Below are positions 43,687 through 52,435 of a stretch of DNA of 64,000 nucleotides, one piece after another (position 1 is the first letter of the stretch; every line of letters begins with the position of its first letter). Below the pieces are notes generated by a model, which saw only the letters and a program-made list of their open reading frames with translations, was not told where the DNA came from and searched no databases. Position numbers and translations under genes: made by a program. Source of the stretch: Bog-950 sp035299425. GTDB lineage: Bacteria; Bacteroidota; Bacteroidia; Chitinophagales; LD1. The stretch lies in NCBI GenBank assembly GCA_035299425.1, contig DATGWP010000202.1:1-64000 (forward strand), given 5' to 3'.

Positions 43687-45903
43687 CTACTTGTTAATAG
43701 TGAATTTCAGCATTTGACTTTCGCCGTTTATGCTAAGCTGCAGCACATATACACCATTGCTTAACATATCCGTGTTAAAGGTTTCTTTGTTTATTCCTTC
43801 AAAGGCAGAACCCTGTATTTCTTTCACTTTTTGTCCGCTTAGATTATAAATACTGAACAGGGCGTTGCTGTTGCCCGAGCTTAAATATTCAACAGTAATG
43901 TTGTTGGAAGCAGGATTAGGATATACTTTTAAAGAAGCCTCAGCAAGAACTTCAATTTCTTCTTCTGTATCGGTGGTTGACCCATCTGTTCTAAATGCCG
44001 TTGATGAAGTAGATACACGTAGCTTATAGCATTGTGTAGCACTGTTAGCGCCGCTGTAGCCATATACTTTAAGGTAGTATGTTGCTGCAGAGGTTGCATT
44101 GTATTTTATCTGCTCGCTGGTAGTGCCGCTGTTTGCTGCGGTGCCAAGCTTTGTGGATGCATTGGACTTATAGAGGATCATATCATAATCGGCTGGCAGA
44201 TTGGTAAGGTTTATTTTAACCTTTACGTTAGGTGATGTGGTGGTAAACTTAAACCAGTCAACATCGGTAGATGGAGAAATAAAGCCATTAAAGTCTGCAT
44301 TGAGGGGCGCTGTTTTGGCTGTGCCGGAGGTATTGTTTGATTCGTAAACATCGCTGCATGTAGAAGCCGTAGTAAATAAAGCAGAGCCGGTAAATGAAGC
44401 ACTGCCCGAAGTACAAAGAGTTTGTACCTGCCATTCGTAATTACCTGAAGCTGTAAGCGCGCTAACATTATAAGTAGTGCCGGTTGTGGAGGCGCTTGTC
44501 CAGCTGGCGGCACCAACCAAACGGTATTGTACGTTATATCCGGTAGCACCAGCAACAGCAGCCCAGTTGAATGTAGCCGATGAAGAAGTAATAGCTGAAG
44601 TGGTTAATGAGGTAGCCAGCGCACAAGGTTGTGTACCGGTTGTGTTGAATGTAGCGGATGCCGTGAATGCAGATGAATTGCTACTGCAAACTGTTTTAAC
44701 CTGCCACTCATAGCCTGTGCCTGCAACCAGACCGTTTGCCGTGTAGCTGTTAGTTGCGGCAGAGGCCGTGCTCCATGTTGAAGAGCCGTTAGCCCGGTAT
44801 TGAACAGTGTAGCTAACGGCACCCGATACAGCAGCCCATGTAAATGTAGCCGTGTTATCGCCCACAGCGCTGGTCGTTAAACCAGTTGCTAAGCCGCAGG
44901 CCGGGCCTACAGGCTGGCAACCCATCGATGAAAGCAACGAAACTCTTGAACCACCGGTACCAAACAGGGCGTTCATACGGGTCGATTGTCCTTGTGTAAA
45001 CATGTTCATACAGCCATCGTCTGTATAGTCCATGTAGTTCATAAACATTACACCCGGCGATGCTGCTGTGCATCCGTCGGTTTTTGGATATGCAGGACAG
45101 CCATAGTTTTCACCGGCCTGGTTAGGCGTATCGCCTACATTATCACTTCCGCTGCAACCGGTGCCATCATCGCCCCATATATGGTACAGGTTCAACCAGT
45201 GGCCTACTTCGTGGGTAGCTGTGCGGCCAAGGTTGTAAGGCGAGGCGGTACCGGGTTTAGACATGCTGCCGATAGAAGAGTATAGCAAAACCACGCCATC
45301 AGTGCTGGCTGCACCACCCGGAAACTGCGCATAACCAAGTATGCCGTTGCTAATATTGCATGACCAAATATTTAAATAGCTACCGGCAGGCCATGCATTG
45401 TCGCCACCGGTAGAAGAACTTTTTACACCGTTGTTGGTAGAGAAGGATGTTTGAGTGGTTACCTTGCGGATTATACCGGTGGTTGGGTTACCACTAGGGT
45501 CGCGCTGAGCCAGGCAAAACTGAATATTGACACCGGTAGCTAATCCTGAAAAAGCAGAAGGCGTATTGCCTGCATCCGAATTCAAGCGTGCAAAGTCCAG
45601 GTTAAGTTGGTCTATCTGTGCCTGTATCTGCGCATCCGAAATGTTTTCGGCAGCGGTGCGGTATACTACATGCACAACCACGGGTATGGTAATTACCGCT
45701 CTGCTTACATCCGGATTTTCGGCAGCAAACTGGCGGGTATGGTCTTCTATCAATTGCATGCGGCCGGCTAAAGAAGGATCTGCCTGCAATTGTTGTAATA
45801 AATATTCCGATGATGAGCACCGGTGATAATCCTGCTGTGCGCTAAGCCAGGTTGCTGGTAGCATAAAACATAGTGAGAGTAGGGTGTAAAATCTCATTTT
45901 CAT
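43687..45903 (-). CDS. Secreted M43-family (pappalysin-like) metalloprotease with T9SS type A CTD
   Basis: 738 residues. Signal peptide ends near WLSAQ. Pro-region to about 65, then catalytic domain: zinc motif HEVGHWLNLYH (His231, Glu232, His235, His241) and Met-turn MNYMDY (Met288), characteristic of M43 metallopeptidases. Two fibronectin type III domains follow (CGLATGLTTSAVGDNTATFTW; CALATSLTTSAITSSSATFNW), a PPC domain (YESNNTSGTAKTAPLNADF .. DVDWFKF) and the sorting domain (KVYPNPASNNITVEY .. LSNGVYVLQLSI). Extracellular protease; substrate unknown. Confidence 0.95.
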   Translation of the reverse strand: MKMRFYTLLSLCFMLPATWLSAQQDYHRCSSSEYLLQQLQADPSLAGRMQLIEDHTRQFAAENPDVSRAVITIPVVVHVVYRTAAENISDAQIQAQIDQLNLDFARLNSDAGNTPSAFSGLATGVNIQFCLAQRDPSGNPTTGIIRKVTTQTSFSTNNGVKSSSTGGDNAWPAGSYLNIWSCNISNGILGYAQFPGGAASTDGVVLLYSSIGSMSKPGTASPYNLGRTATHEVGHWLNLYHIWGDDGTGCSGSDNVGDTPNQAGENYGCPAYPKTDGCTAASPGVMFMNYMDYTDDGCMNMFTQGQSTRMNALFGTGGSRVSLLSSMGCQPVGPACGLATGLTTSAVGDNTATFTWAAVSGAVSYTVQYRANGSSTWSTASAATNSYTANGLVAGTGYEWQVKTVCSSNSSAFTASATFNTTGTQPCALATSLTTSAITSSSATFNWAAVAGATGYNVQYRLVGAASWTSASTTGTTYNVSALTASGNYEWQVQTLCTSGSASFTGSALFTTASTCSDVYESNNTSGTAKTAPLNADFNGFISPSTDVDWFKFTTTSPNVKVKINLTNLPADYDMILYKSNASTKLGTAANSGTTSEQIKYNATSAATYYLKVYGYSGANSATQCYKLRVSTSSTAFRTDGSTTDTEEEIEVLAEASLKVYPNPASNNITVEYLSSGNSNALFSIYNLSGQKVKEIQGSAFEGINKETFNTDMLSNGVYVLQLSINGESQMLKFTINK

Positions 45904-46139
45904 ATCTCAGGGTTTAGTAAGTGAATTAAACATAGCTAAATTAACAATAGCTTATTGCTTTGCTTTAATCTTTTGTTCTGGCTTATGGCGGGAAATAAGA
46001 GAGTTTGCGTTGGTATAAACAACATCCCTACGTTTGCATAAGCGGTTTTGTATACTTTGTATTACTACTAACCTACCGTACTGTATAGAGCTAATATCCT
46101 AATTGGAATATTTAGGCACCTTTGTTTTAAAAAGAAGGC

Positions 46140-46652
46140 ATGATTGCATTTCATACGGCGGATATTAAACTTTCACTGCGCAATTCAATTGCGCACAAAA
46201 AATTTATCGCTCAGCAGGTTAAAGCTTACATTAACAAGAGGGACAAGAAACCGGCTTCCAGATTTCGATTAAACCTTTCTTTCATTTTTTGTACTGATGA
46301 ATACTTACTGAATATCAACCGGCAGTTCCTGAATCACGATTATTATACCGATATTATAACTTTTCCGCTAGAGAATTCACCACAAGGCATTGAGGCTGAG
46401 ATATATATATCAATTGACAGAGTGCTCGATAACAGCACTAAATACGGCAGTGCGATAAAAAAAGCAGTAAAAGTGGCGACAAGGCCCCTGTCGTTTGATA
46501 CAGAAGCCTTTAATAATGAATTAGACAGGGTTATTTTTCATGGTGTATTGCACTTGTTGGGCTATAAGGACAAAACTACCCCCCAAAAGGCCGAAATGAG
46601 GAAAATGGAGGATAAATGGCTTAGAGAATTCCATAAGTTCTTAAAGGGGTAG
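46140..46652 (+). CDS. ybeY: Endoribonuclease YbeY, rRNA maturation
   Basis: 170 residues. Zinc-dependent RNase involved in 16S rRNA 3' end processing and ribosome quality control. Zinc ligands in RVIFHGVLHLLGYKDKTTPQK: His134 and His138; the third ligand is probably Asp144, as in other Bacteroidota members where the usual GYDH motif reads GYKDKT. Also SFIFCTDEYLLNINRQFLNHDYYTDIITF is typical. Precedes mnmG with a 121-base gap that holds two parS-like sites. Confidence 0.93.
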   Translation: MIAFHTADIKLSLRNSIAHKKFIAQQVKAYINKRDKKPASRFRLNLSFIFCTDEYLLNINRQFLNHDYYTDIITFPLENSPQGIEAEIYISIDRVLDNSTKYGSAIKKAVKVATRPLSFDTEAFNNELDRVIFHGVLHLLGYKDKTTPQKAEMRKMEDKWLREFHKFLKG

Positions 46653-46657
46653 CTGTT

Positions 46658-46673
46658 TGTTCCACATGGAACA
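46658..46673. promoter_or_regulatory. parS-like ParB-binding site 1
   Basis: TGTTCCACATGGAACA matches the parS consensus TGTTCCACGTGGAACA at 15 of 16 positions and is an almost perfect palindrome. It lies just after the ybeY stop, before mnmG; parS sites near gid genes are common. Confidence 0.75.
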
Positions 46674-46700
46674 TTTTAGAGCCTATAAAAGGAAAACCAA

Positions 46701-46716
46701 GGTTCCACGTGGCACA
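46701..46716. promoter_or_regulatory. parS-like ParB-binding site 2
   Basis: GGTTCCACGTGGCACA matches TGTTCCACGTGGAACA at 14 of 16 positions, with an intact central CACGTG. It is 43 bases from site 1 (start to start). Confidence 0.6.
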
Positions 46717-46773
46717 TTTGTTAGGAATAGTTCATGAGTTATCATTCAATTACCAAATACTTACCTTCGCGCT

Positions 46774-48654
46774 ATGTTTAAAGAATATGATGTAATAGTG
46801 GTGGGGGCCGGCCATGCAGGGTGCGAAGCTGCAGCCGCTGCTGCCAATATGGGAAGTAGCGTGCTGCTGGTTACCATGAACATGCAAACTATAGCCCAAA
46901 TGAGTTGCAACCCCGCTATGGGTGGAATTGCCAAGGGACAAATAGTGCGTGAGATTGACGCCCTGGGAGGATACTCGGGAATAGTGAGCGATAAGAGCAT
47001 GGTGCAGTTCAGGATGTTAAACAGAAGCAAGGGGCCGGCAATGTGGAGTCCCCGCACCCAGAACGATAGGATGATGTTTGCAACTGTGTGGAGAACCATG
47101 CTGGAGGGTACCAAAAATGTGGATTTCTGGCAGGATATGGTGGGTGGGCTGTTGGTAAAGGGTAATAAAGTGTGCGGAATCCGCACAGGAATGGGGATAG
47201 AGATACCGGCAAAATCGGTGGTTTTGACCAACGGGACCTTCCTGAACGGGCTGATACATATAGGCGAGAAAAATTTTGGGGGCGGTAGGGCCGGAGAAAA
47301 AGCTGCCTACGGTATAACCGAACAGCTGGTTGAATTAGGCTTTGAGTCGGGCAGAATGAAGACGGGTACCCCGCCGCGCCTGGATGGCCGCAGCTTGGAC
47401 TACAGCAAAATGGAAGAGCAGTTTGGCGATGAGGAAGTAACAGGATTCTCATATAAAAAGGAGTCAACCCCTTTTGGCGCCAACAAGGCAAGGAAACAGC
47501 TTAGCTGCCATATAACCTACACCAACCAAAAGGTGCACGATATACTAAGGACAGGGTTTGATAAAAGCCCCATGTTCAGTGGCAGAATAAAAGGGCTTGG
47601 ACCGCGTTATTGCCCCAGCGTGGAAGATAAAATAGACCGCTTTGCCGATAAGGAACGTCACCAACTGTTTGTAGAGCCGGAGGGATGGGATACTTGTGAG
47701 ATATACGTAAACGGCTTTTCTACCAGTCTGCCCGAAGATGTGCAGTACAAGGCGCTGAAGGAAGTACCGGGGTTTGAGAATATGAAGATGTTCAGGCCGG
47801 GATATGCTATTGAGTATGATTATTTTCCGCCTACGCAGCTCGATTTATCGCTGGAGACCAAGCTAATAAAGGGATTATTCTTTGCCGGGCAGATAAACGG
47901 TACCACAGGCTACGAAGAAGCTGCCTGCCAGGGCCTGATGGCAGGGATAAATGCCCACCGCTCGGCCAAAGAGGAAGAAGCGTTGGTTCTAAAGCGCTCT
48001 GATGCGTACATTGGAGTATTGATAGATGACCTGATAAATAAAGGAACGGAGGAGCCATACAGGATGTTTACCAGCCGTGCTGAGTATAGAATACTGCTTA
48101 GACAGGATAATGCAGACCTGCGATTGACTGAACTAGGGCATAAGATAGGCCTGGCAGATGATGAAAGATACGAGCGGGTAAAGCAAAAGAAGGCGGCTAT
48201 ACAAGAGATAAGGGACTATTTAGGAAGCTATGGAGCAGAGCCGGCAGAGATAAATGCTACGCTGGAAGAAGCCGGCACAGCCCCTTTAAACCAAAAAATA
48301 AAACTGGATAAGGTGCTGATGCGCCCCCAAGTGAGTATGGATACCCTGCGAAAAGGGGTGAAGGCACTGGATGAATTCTTAAGAAAGTACGATAGAGACT
48401 TTATAGAATCGGCTGAAATAGTAATGAAATACGATGCCTATATAGAGAAGGAAATGGAACTGGTAGAGAAAATGGGTAAGCTGGAGGATATAAAGATAAA
48501 CCCTGACTTTGATTACAGTCAGCTAAAGTCGCTGAGCATAGAGGCAAGGCAGAAACTGGCAAAGATAAAACCTACCAGCCTGGGCCAGGCAAGCCGTATC
48601 AGTGGCGTTTCGCCTGCCGATGTATCGGTACTACTGGTGCGCATGGGCAGATAA
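46774..48654 (+). CDS. mnmG: tRNA uridine 5-carboxymethylaminomethyl modification enzyme MnmG
   Basis: 626 residues, close to the E. coli length of 629. FAD-dependent enzyme that with MnmE modifies the wobble uridine of certain tRNAs. Seen: FAD Rossmann motif VVGAGHAGCEAAAAAANMG (about 9-27), SCNPAMGGIAKGQIVREIDALGG, GTPPRLDGRS, and GQINGTTGYEEAACQGLMAGINA. Its C-terminus (KIKPTSLGQASRISGVSPADVSVLLVRMGR) is complete. Upstream parS-like sites. Confidence 0.97.
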   Translation: MFKEYDVIVVGAGHAGCEAAAAAANMGSSVLLVTMNMQTIAQMSCNPAMGGIAKGQIVREIDALGGYSGIVSDKSMVQFRMLNRSKGPAMWSPRTQNDRMMFATVWRTMLEGTKNVDFWQDMVGGLLVKGNKVCGIRTGMGIEIPAKSVVLTNGTFLNGLIHIGEKNFGGGRAGEKAAYGITEQLVELGFESGRMKTGTPPRLDGRSLDYSKMEEQFGDEEVTGFSYKKESTPFGANKARKQLSCHITYTNQKVHDILRTGFDKSPMFSGRIKGLGPRYCPSVEDKIDRFADKERHQLFVEPEGWDTCEIYVNGFSTSLPEDVQYKALKEVPGFENMKMFRPGYAIEYDYFPPTQLDLSLETKLIKGLFFAGQINGTTGYEEAACQGLMAGINAHRSAKEEEALVLKRSDAYIGVLIDDLINKGTEEPYRMFTSRAEYRILLRQDNADLRLTELGHKIGLADDERYERVKQKKAAIQEIRDYLGSYGAEPAEINATLEEAGTAPLNQKIKLDKVLMRPQVSMDTLRKGVKALDEFLRKYDRDFIESAEIVMKYDAYIEKEMELVEKMGKLEDIKINPDFDYSQLKSLSIEARQKLAKIKPTSLGQASRISGVSPADVSVLLVRMGR

Positions 48655-48661
48655 AAGCAAA

Positions 48662-50380
48662 ATGAAGGTGAGAGAAAGAGCTAAAGTCAAATTTATCGGG
48701 AATAAAATACCGCTTAAAGCGAGTCTTAAAAGGCTAATGCACCTGTTGCTTTTGGTATTGGTAGTAGCTACGCAAAACCGCTGTGCCCAGGAGAGCGTAC
48801 CACTCGGAGGCCCACAGGATACAGCACCACCCGAACTTAAAAAAGCAAGCCCACCCAACAAAACAATTCATTTTAGAAGCGAAAAAATAAAGCTAACGTT
48901 TAATGAATTCATAAAAGAAACCGGATTTGCCCAGACGTTAATCTCTCCACCCAATGCCAAGCGCCCGGTTTTTCATGTTGAAGGGCGTACACTAACCATA
49001 AAACTGAAGAGCGCCCTGCGCGATAGCACAACTTACACTATCAATTTCGGCGACGACCTTAAAGACATCAATGAGGGCAATGCAGCGCCTAACTTTACGT
49101 ATGTATTTTCTACCGGCAGCTTTATCGATTCGCAAAAAGTGAACGGAAACCTCCTTTTGGCTAAAGACAACACACCTGCAAAAGATGTGGTAATTGCTCT
49201 TTATCCGAACGATTCCATAGATGGCATTTTAAGATCAAAGCCTTATTACTTTGCTAAAACAAATGAGTCCGGAAATTTTAAACTCGAAAATATTAAGGCC
49301 GGCAAGTACTGGATTTATGCATTGCAGGACGCCAACTATAATTACATATACGATCAGCCTAACGAGTTGATTGCATTTTCTGACTCACTTATTGACCTGA
49401 ACGATACAATTGCCCCAACTGTTAATTTAAATCTGTTTGATGAAAACCGGAAATTGTTAAAGTTGGACGAAGTAAGAAGCCTCAGCCCTGGCCAACTACA
49501 AATTGTTTACAACCGTCCGATAAAAACCTTTAAATTGGATTGGAAGGGGTACTCTAAAGATGATTTTGCCTACATATATCCCACCAATGACACCATAATA
49601 TATTGGTTTTCAAAATATTACAGTGAAAAAGACACCTTTTACCTCACCGCTAACGATACCCTTTTAGACACGCTGAGGATGGAATTGAAGTTTATTAAAA
49701 AAGATTCGCTTTACGCGGGGAACAAATATTTATTAAGTGTTCCAAATCAAGCAGTTGCACGGAAAAATGATACAACAAAAACTAATATTTCCAGTCTGCA
49801 AGAGCTTAATAAACCGCTTAAAATAAATTTCTCGAGGCCTATTACGGAAATAAGCGCGTATAAAAAGCTTCGGATTTTGGTGGATTCGACATTATCGGGC
49901 CCGGAAGCTAAATTTACGGTGGACGAAAAAACCAAAATGTTCATCCTGGTAGATTTTGAGAAAAAGGAAAACACCAAATACACCGTTGAAATTCCTGACT
50001 CAACAGTCCGCGATATTTTTGGCATGTGGAACAGAAAGCTGGTGCAACAGTTTACCACCAACAGCAAAAACAGCTACGGCAACCTGAACATAACCCTGAA
50101 GACAGAGCACCCCGAAAAATACTATGTGATAAAACTGCTGAATGCGGCAGGAGAGTTGGTGAAGGAATTTTATTTGACCGGTAACGGAGAAAGAAAAGTA
50201 AGTGTAAACAATATACTGGCCGGCAACTATAAGTTTGTAGTAATAGAAGATGAAAACAAAAACGGTGAATGGGATACCGGTAACTTTAAAGAGAAGCGCC
50301 AACCGGAAAAAATATTTACCTACAAAGATAGTTACCAGCTAAAAGGAGGCTGGGACCTGGATGTGGAAGTGAAGTTTTAA
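48662..50380 (+). CDS. Ig-like domain-containing probable lipoprotein
   Basis: 572 residues from the ATG at 48662, 7 bases after mnmG; an internal ATG at 48737 (MHLLLLVLVVATQNRC) is an alternative, and earlier in-frame codons overlap mnmG. The signal region ends with TQNRCAQES, where Cys could be lipidated although the lipobox is not canonical. The GGPQDTAPPELKKASPPN motif after it is typical of a Bacteroidota family with a bacterial Ig-like (SbsA type) domain (KIKLTFNEFIKE .. TTYTINFGDDLKDINEGN), followed by a carboxypeptidase-regulatory-like domain (GNFKLENIKAGKYWIYALQDANYNYIYD) and further beta domains. Role unknown, cell-envelope located. Confidence 0.85.
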   Translation: MKVRERAKVKFIGNKIPLKASLKRLMHLLLLVLVVATQNRCAQESVPLGGPQDTAPPELKKASPPNKTIHFRSEKIKLTFNEFIKETGFAQTLISPPNAKRPVFHVEGRTLTIKLKSALRDSTTYTINFGDDLKDINEGNAAPNFTYVFSTGSFIDSQKVNGNLLLAKDNTPAKDVVIALYPNDSIDGILRSKPYYFAKTNESGNFKLENIKAGKYWIYALQDANYNYIYDQPNELIAFSDSLIDLNDTIAPTVNLNLFDENRKLLKLDEVRSLSPGQLQIVYNRPIKTFKLDWKGYSKDDFAYIYPTNDTIIYWFSKYYSEKDTFYLTANDTLLDTLRMELKFIKKDSLYAGNKYLLSVPNQAVARKNDTTKTNISSLQELNKPLKINFSRPITEISAYKKLRILVDSTLSGPEAKFTVDEKTKMFILVDFEKKENTKYTVEIPDSTVRDIFGMWNRKLVQQFTTNSKNSYGNLNITLKTEHPEKYYVIKLLNAAGELVKEFYLTGNGERKVSVNNILAGNYKFVVIEDENKNGEWDTGNFKEKRQPEKIFTYKDSYQLKGGWDLDVEVKF

Positions 50381-50399
50381 ACTCCTCCAGGTAAGAACA

Positions 50400-50481
50400 A
50401 CCACCCCGTCTTCGCTTCGCTCAGACACCCCTCCTTAAGTGCCGCCGCGGCAGCGGCGAAGGAGGGGAATCTAACAGCCAA
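50400..50481 (+). repeat. Palindromic intergenic element, copy B
   Basis: Alignable with 11846-11925 over the whole length: ACCACCCCGTC, CGCTTCGCT, CCCCTCCTT, GCCGCCGCGGC core, GCGAAGGAGGGG, TAACAGCCAA. Compensating changes keep the arms CCCCTCCTT/AAGGAGGGG paired, so structure is conserved. Lies between the Ig-like gene and the carbonic anhydrase gene. Confidence 0.8.
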
Positions 50482-50539
50482 ATACCGTTAACAACGCTTA
50501 GCGGAATATTCTCTGCATACTTTTTATGTTTGCCATACA

Positions 50540-51061
50540 ATGGGATTAATACTACCGGTTAATGGCATAGCGCCTAAGTTTGGAGAGAACAACTACATAG
50601 CAGAAAATGCTACCGTGGTAGGCGATGTGGTTACAGGTGCCGATTGCAGCATCTGGTTTCAGGCGGTGGTGCGTGGCGATGTGCATTACATACGCATGGG
50701 CAACAAAGTAAATGTGCAGGATGGCGCCATACTGCACTGCACGTATCAGAAAGCACCACTTAACATAGGCAACAACGTGAGTATAGGCCACCGGGCTATT
50801 GTGCATGGCTGCACCGTGCACGATAATGTATTGATAGGCATGGGCGCCATAGTGATGGACCATGCGGTAATAGGAGAGAACAGCATTATAGCCGCCGGTG
50901 CAATAGTGCTGGAGAATACCATTGTAGAACCGGGCAGCATCTATGCCGGTATACCGGCTAAAAAAGTAAAGGAGGTTGATAAAGAGAATTTCAGAAACCT
51001 GATAGAACGTATAAGCAATAATTATGTAATGTACTCGGGTTGGTTTAAAAATCCGGAGTAG
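50540..51061 (+). CDS. Gamma-class carbonic anhydrase-like hexapeptide protein
   Basis: 173 residues, left-handed beta-helix of hexapeptide repeats (ADCSIWFQAVVRGDVHYIRMG; NVQDGAILHC). Zinc ligands of the gamma-class appear as His66, His89 and His94 (LHC and IVHGCTVH). Predicted to bind Zn or Fe as a trimer; many such proteins (YrdA/PaaY type) have weak or no carbonic anhydrase activity. The end VKEVDKENFRNLIERISNNY is typical. It begins a short operon with idi. Confidence 0.92.
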   Translation: MGLILPVNGIAPKFGENNYIAENATVVGDVVTGADCSIWFQAVVRGDVHYIRMGNKVNVQDGAILHCTYQKAPLNIGNNVSIGHRAIVHGCTVHDNVLIGMGAIVMDHAVIGENSIIAAGAIVLENTIVEPGSIYAGIPAKKVKEVDKENFRNLIERISNNYVMYSGWFKNPE

Positions 51062-51076
51062 AAAAATGTGGAACAA

Positions 51077-51616
51077 ATGGAAGATTTGAATAAAGAAGAA
51101 GAGGTAGTATTAGTTGATGAAGAGAATAATGTGCTGGGCTATGTGGGCAAGTTAGAAGCGCACCAAAAGGCACTTCTGCATAGGGCTATTAGTGTTATAA
51201 TCTTCAATAGCCAAGGCGAGCAATTGGTGCAGCAACGCGCCTTCAATAAGTATCACTTTGCCGGTATATGGAGCAATAGCTGTTGCAGCCACCCGCGCAA
51301 GGATGAATCTTTTCAGGCAGCTGCCGAGCGGCGTTTGCACGAAGAGCTGGGCATTAACACACCACTGAAAGAAGAGTTCAACTTCATCTACAAAGTATAC
51401 GATGAAAAAAGCGGGCTAACCGAGTGGGAGTACGACACGGTATTTACCGGTGTGTATGATGGCGAGGTTGATTTCAATAAAGATGAAGTAGCTGCTATAA
51501 AATGGATGAGTAACGCCGAGCTGCAAGAAGGGTTGACCGAAACACCGGAGCAGTTTTCGTTTTGGTACAAAACCATTTTTGAAGAGATGAAGAAACGCGG
51601 TACTATTACCTTATAA
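51077..51616 (+). CDS. idi: Isopentenyl-diphosphate delta-isomerase, type I
   Basis: 179 residues from the ATG at 51077 (MEDLNKEEEVVLVD); a GTG at 51068 is in frame three codons earlier but less likely. Interconverts isopentenyl and dimethylallyl diphosphate for isoprenoid synthesis. Nudix-like fold; catalytic Cys in SNSCCSHPRKDESF and Glu in TEWEYDTVF, metal-binding His in HRAISVIIF and CSHP. The gene lies 15 bases after the carbonic anhydrase stop, suggesting an operon. Confidence 0.95.
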   Translation: MEDLNKEEEVVLVDEENNVLGYVGKLEAHQKALLHRAISVIIFNSQGEQLVQQRAFNKYHFAGIWSNSCCSHPRKDESFQAAAERRLHEELGINTPLKEEFNFIYKVYDEKSGLTEWEYDTVFTGVYDGEVDFNKDEVAAIKWMSNAELQEGLTETPEQFSFWYKTIFEEMKKRGTITL

Positions 51617-51630
51617 TCACTCTTAAATTT

Positions 51631-51701
51631 CTCACTGAACGCACGAACAACACAGACTTTTGATGTAGTGCCTATTCTGTGTTGTTCGTGCTGTCTGTGA
51701 G
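51631..51701. repeat. Long inverted repeat between idi and methyltransferase
   Basis: A perfect 16-bp inverted repeat GCACGAACAACACAGA (51641-51656)/TCTGTGTTGTTCGTGC (51676-51691), with a 19-base loop and an outer CTCAC/GTGAG pair. No T-tract; more like a small mobile palindrome than an intrinsic terminator. Confidence 0.7.
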
Positions 51702-51717
51702 AACAAAAACATATCCC

Positions 51718-52356
51718 ATGCACTTAGTATCGCAAGCACTAGAAAATTACGTGGAACAATTTTCATCACCGGAAGATGAAGTGCTTCGTGAGCTATCACG
51801 CGAAACGCATTTGAAAATACAAATGCCCCAAATGGTATCGGGCCATATACAAGGCCAGGTGCTGCAGTTTATATCGCAACTGCTACAGCCAAAGCGCATA
51901 CTTGAGATAGGCACCTTTACCGGCTACTCAGCTATATGCCTGGCTAAAGGCTTAACAGCTGATGGCCTACTGCATACCATTGACATAAACGAAGAACTGC
52001 AATCCATGTGCGCGCGGTACTTTGAAAAAGCCGGTGTAGCCAACAAAATAAAGCACCATGCGGGCAATGCAAAAGAGATTATACCTACACTGGAGGAGAC
52101 CTTCGACCTGGTGTTTATAGATGCCGATAAAATCAATTACAGCGCATACTACGATTTGGTGTTTGATAAGGTGAGAGTTGGGGGCTATATTATAGCCGAC
52201 AATGTACTGTGGAGCGGCAAGGTGCTGGAAGAGAAAAAAGACAAGGATACGCTGGCTATACACCAATACAACGAAAAAATTGCCAATGACCCACGTGTTA
52301 AAAACTTCATTTTAACACTTCGCGACGGGTTAAATATCGTATACAAAACAGGATAG
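51718..52356 (+). CDS. O-methyltransferase (class I SAM, CCoAOMT-like)
   Basis: 212 residues from the ATG at 51718 (MHLVSQALENYVEQF); an upstream in-frame codon at 51679 falls inside the inverted repeat and is not likely. SAM motif ILEIGTFTGYSAICLAKGL (about 61-79), acidic motif HTIDINEEL, and metal/substrate motif VFIDADKINYSAYYDLV and IIADNVLWSGKV. Methylates a small catechol-type substrate by family analogy; actual substrate unknown. Confidence 0.92.
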   Translation: MHLVSQALENYVEQFSSPEDEVLRELSRETHLKIQMPQMVSGHIQGQVLQFISQLLQPKRILEIGTFTGYSAICLAKGLTADGLLHTIDINEELQSMCARYFEKAGVANKIKHHAGNAKEIIPTLEETFDLVFIDADKINYSAYYDLVFDKVRVGGYIIADNVLWSGKVLEEKKDKDTLAIHQYNEKIANDPRVKNFILTLRDGLNIVYKTG

Positions 52357-52435
52357 CTCACAACATTATGTGCGCACCTTACGTTAGAATGTGGACAGCA
52401 TGTGCATAAGTTCGTAATTGGTAAAAAGTCGCATC

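Noticed and set aside
46140..46773. Possible replication origin near mnmG
   Set aside because: Only parS-like sites are seen; I found no DnaA box (TTATCCACA) cluster or dnaA/dnaN in the window.
48602..48661. Longer start of the Ig-like lipoprotein within mnmG
   Set aside because: It would overlap the mnmG coding end by over 50 bases and add residues unlike an export signal; a start just after mnmG is simpler.
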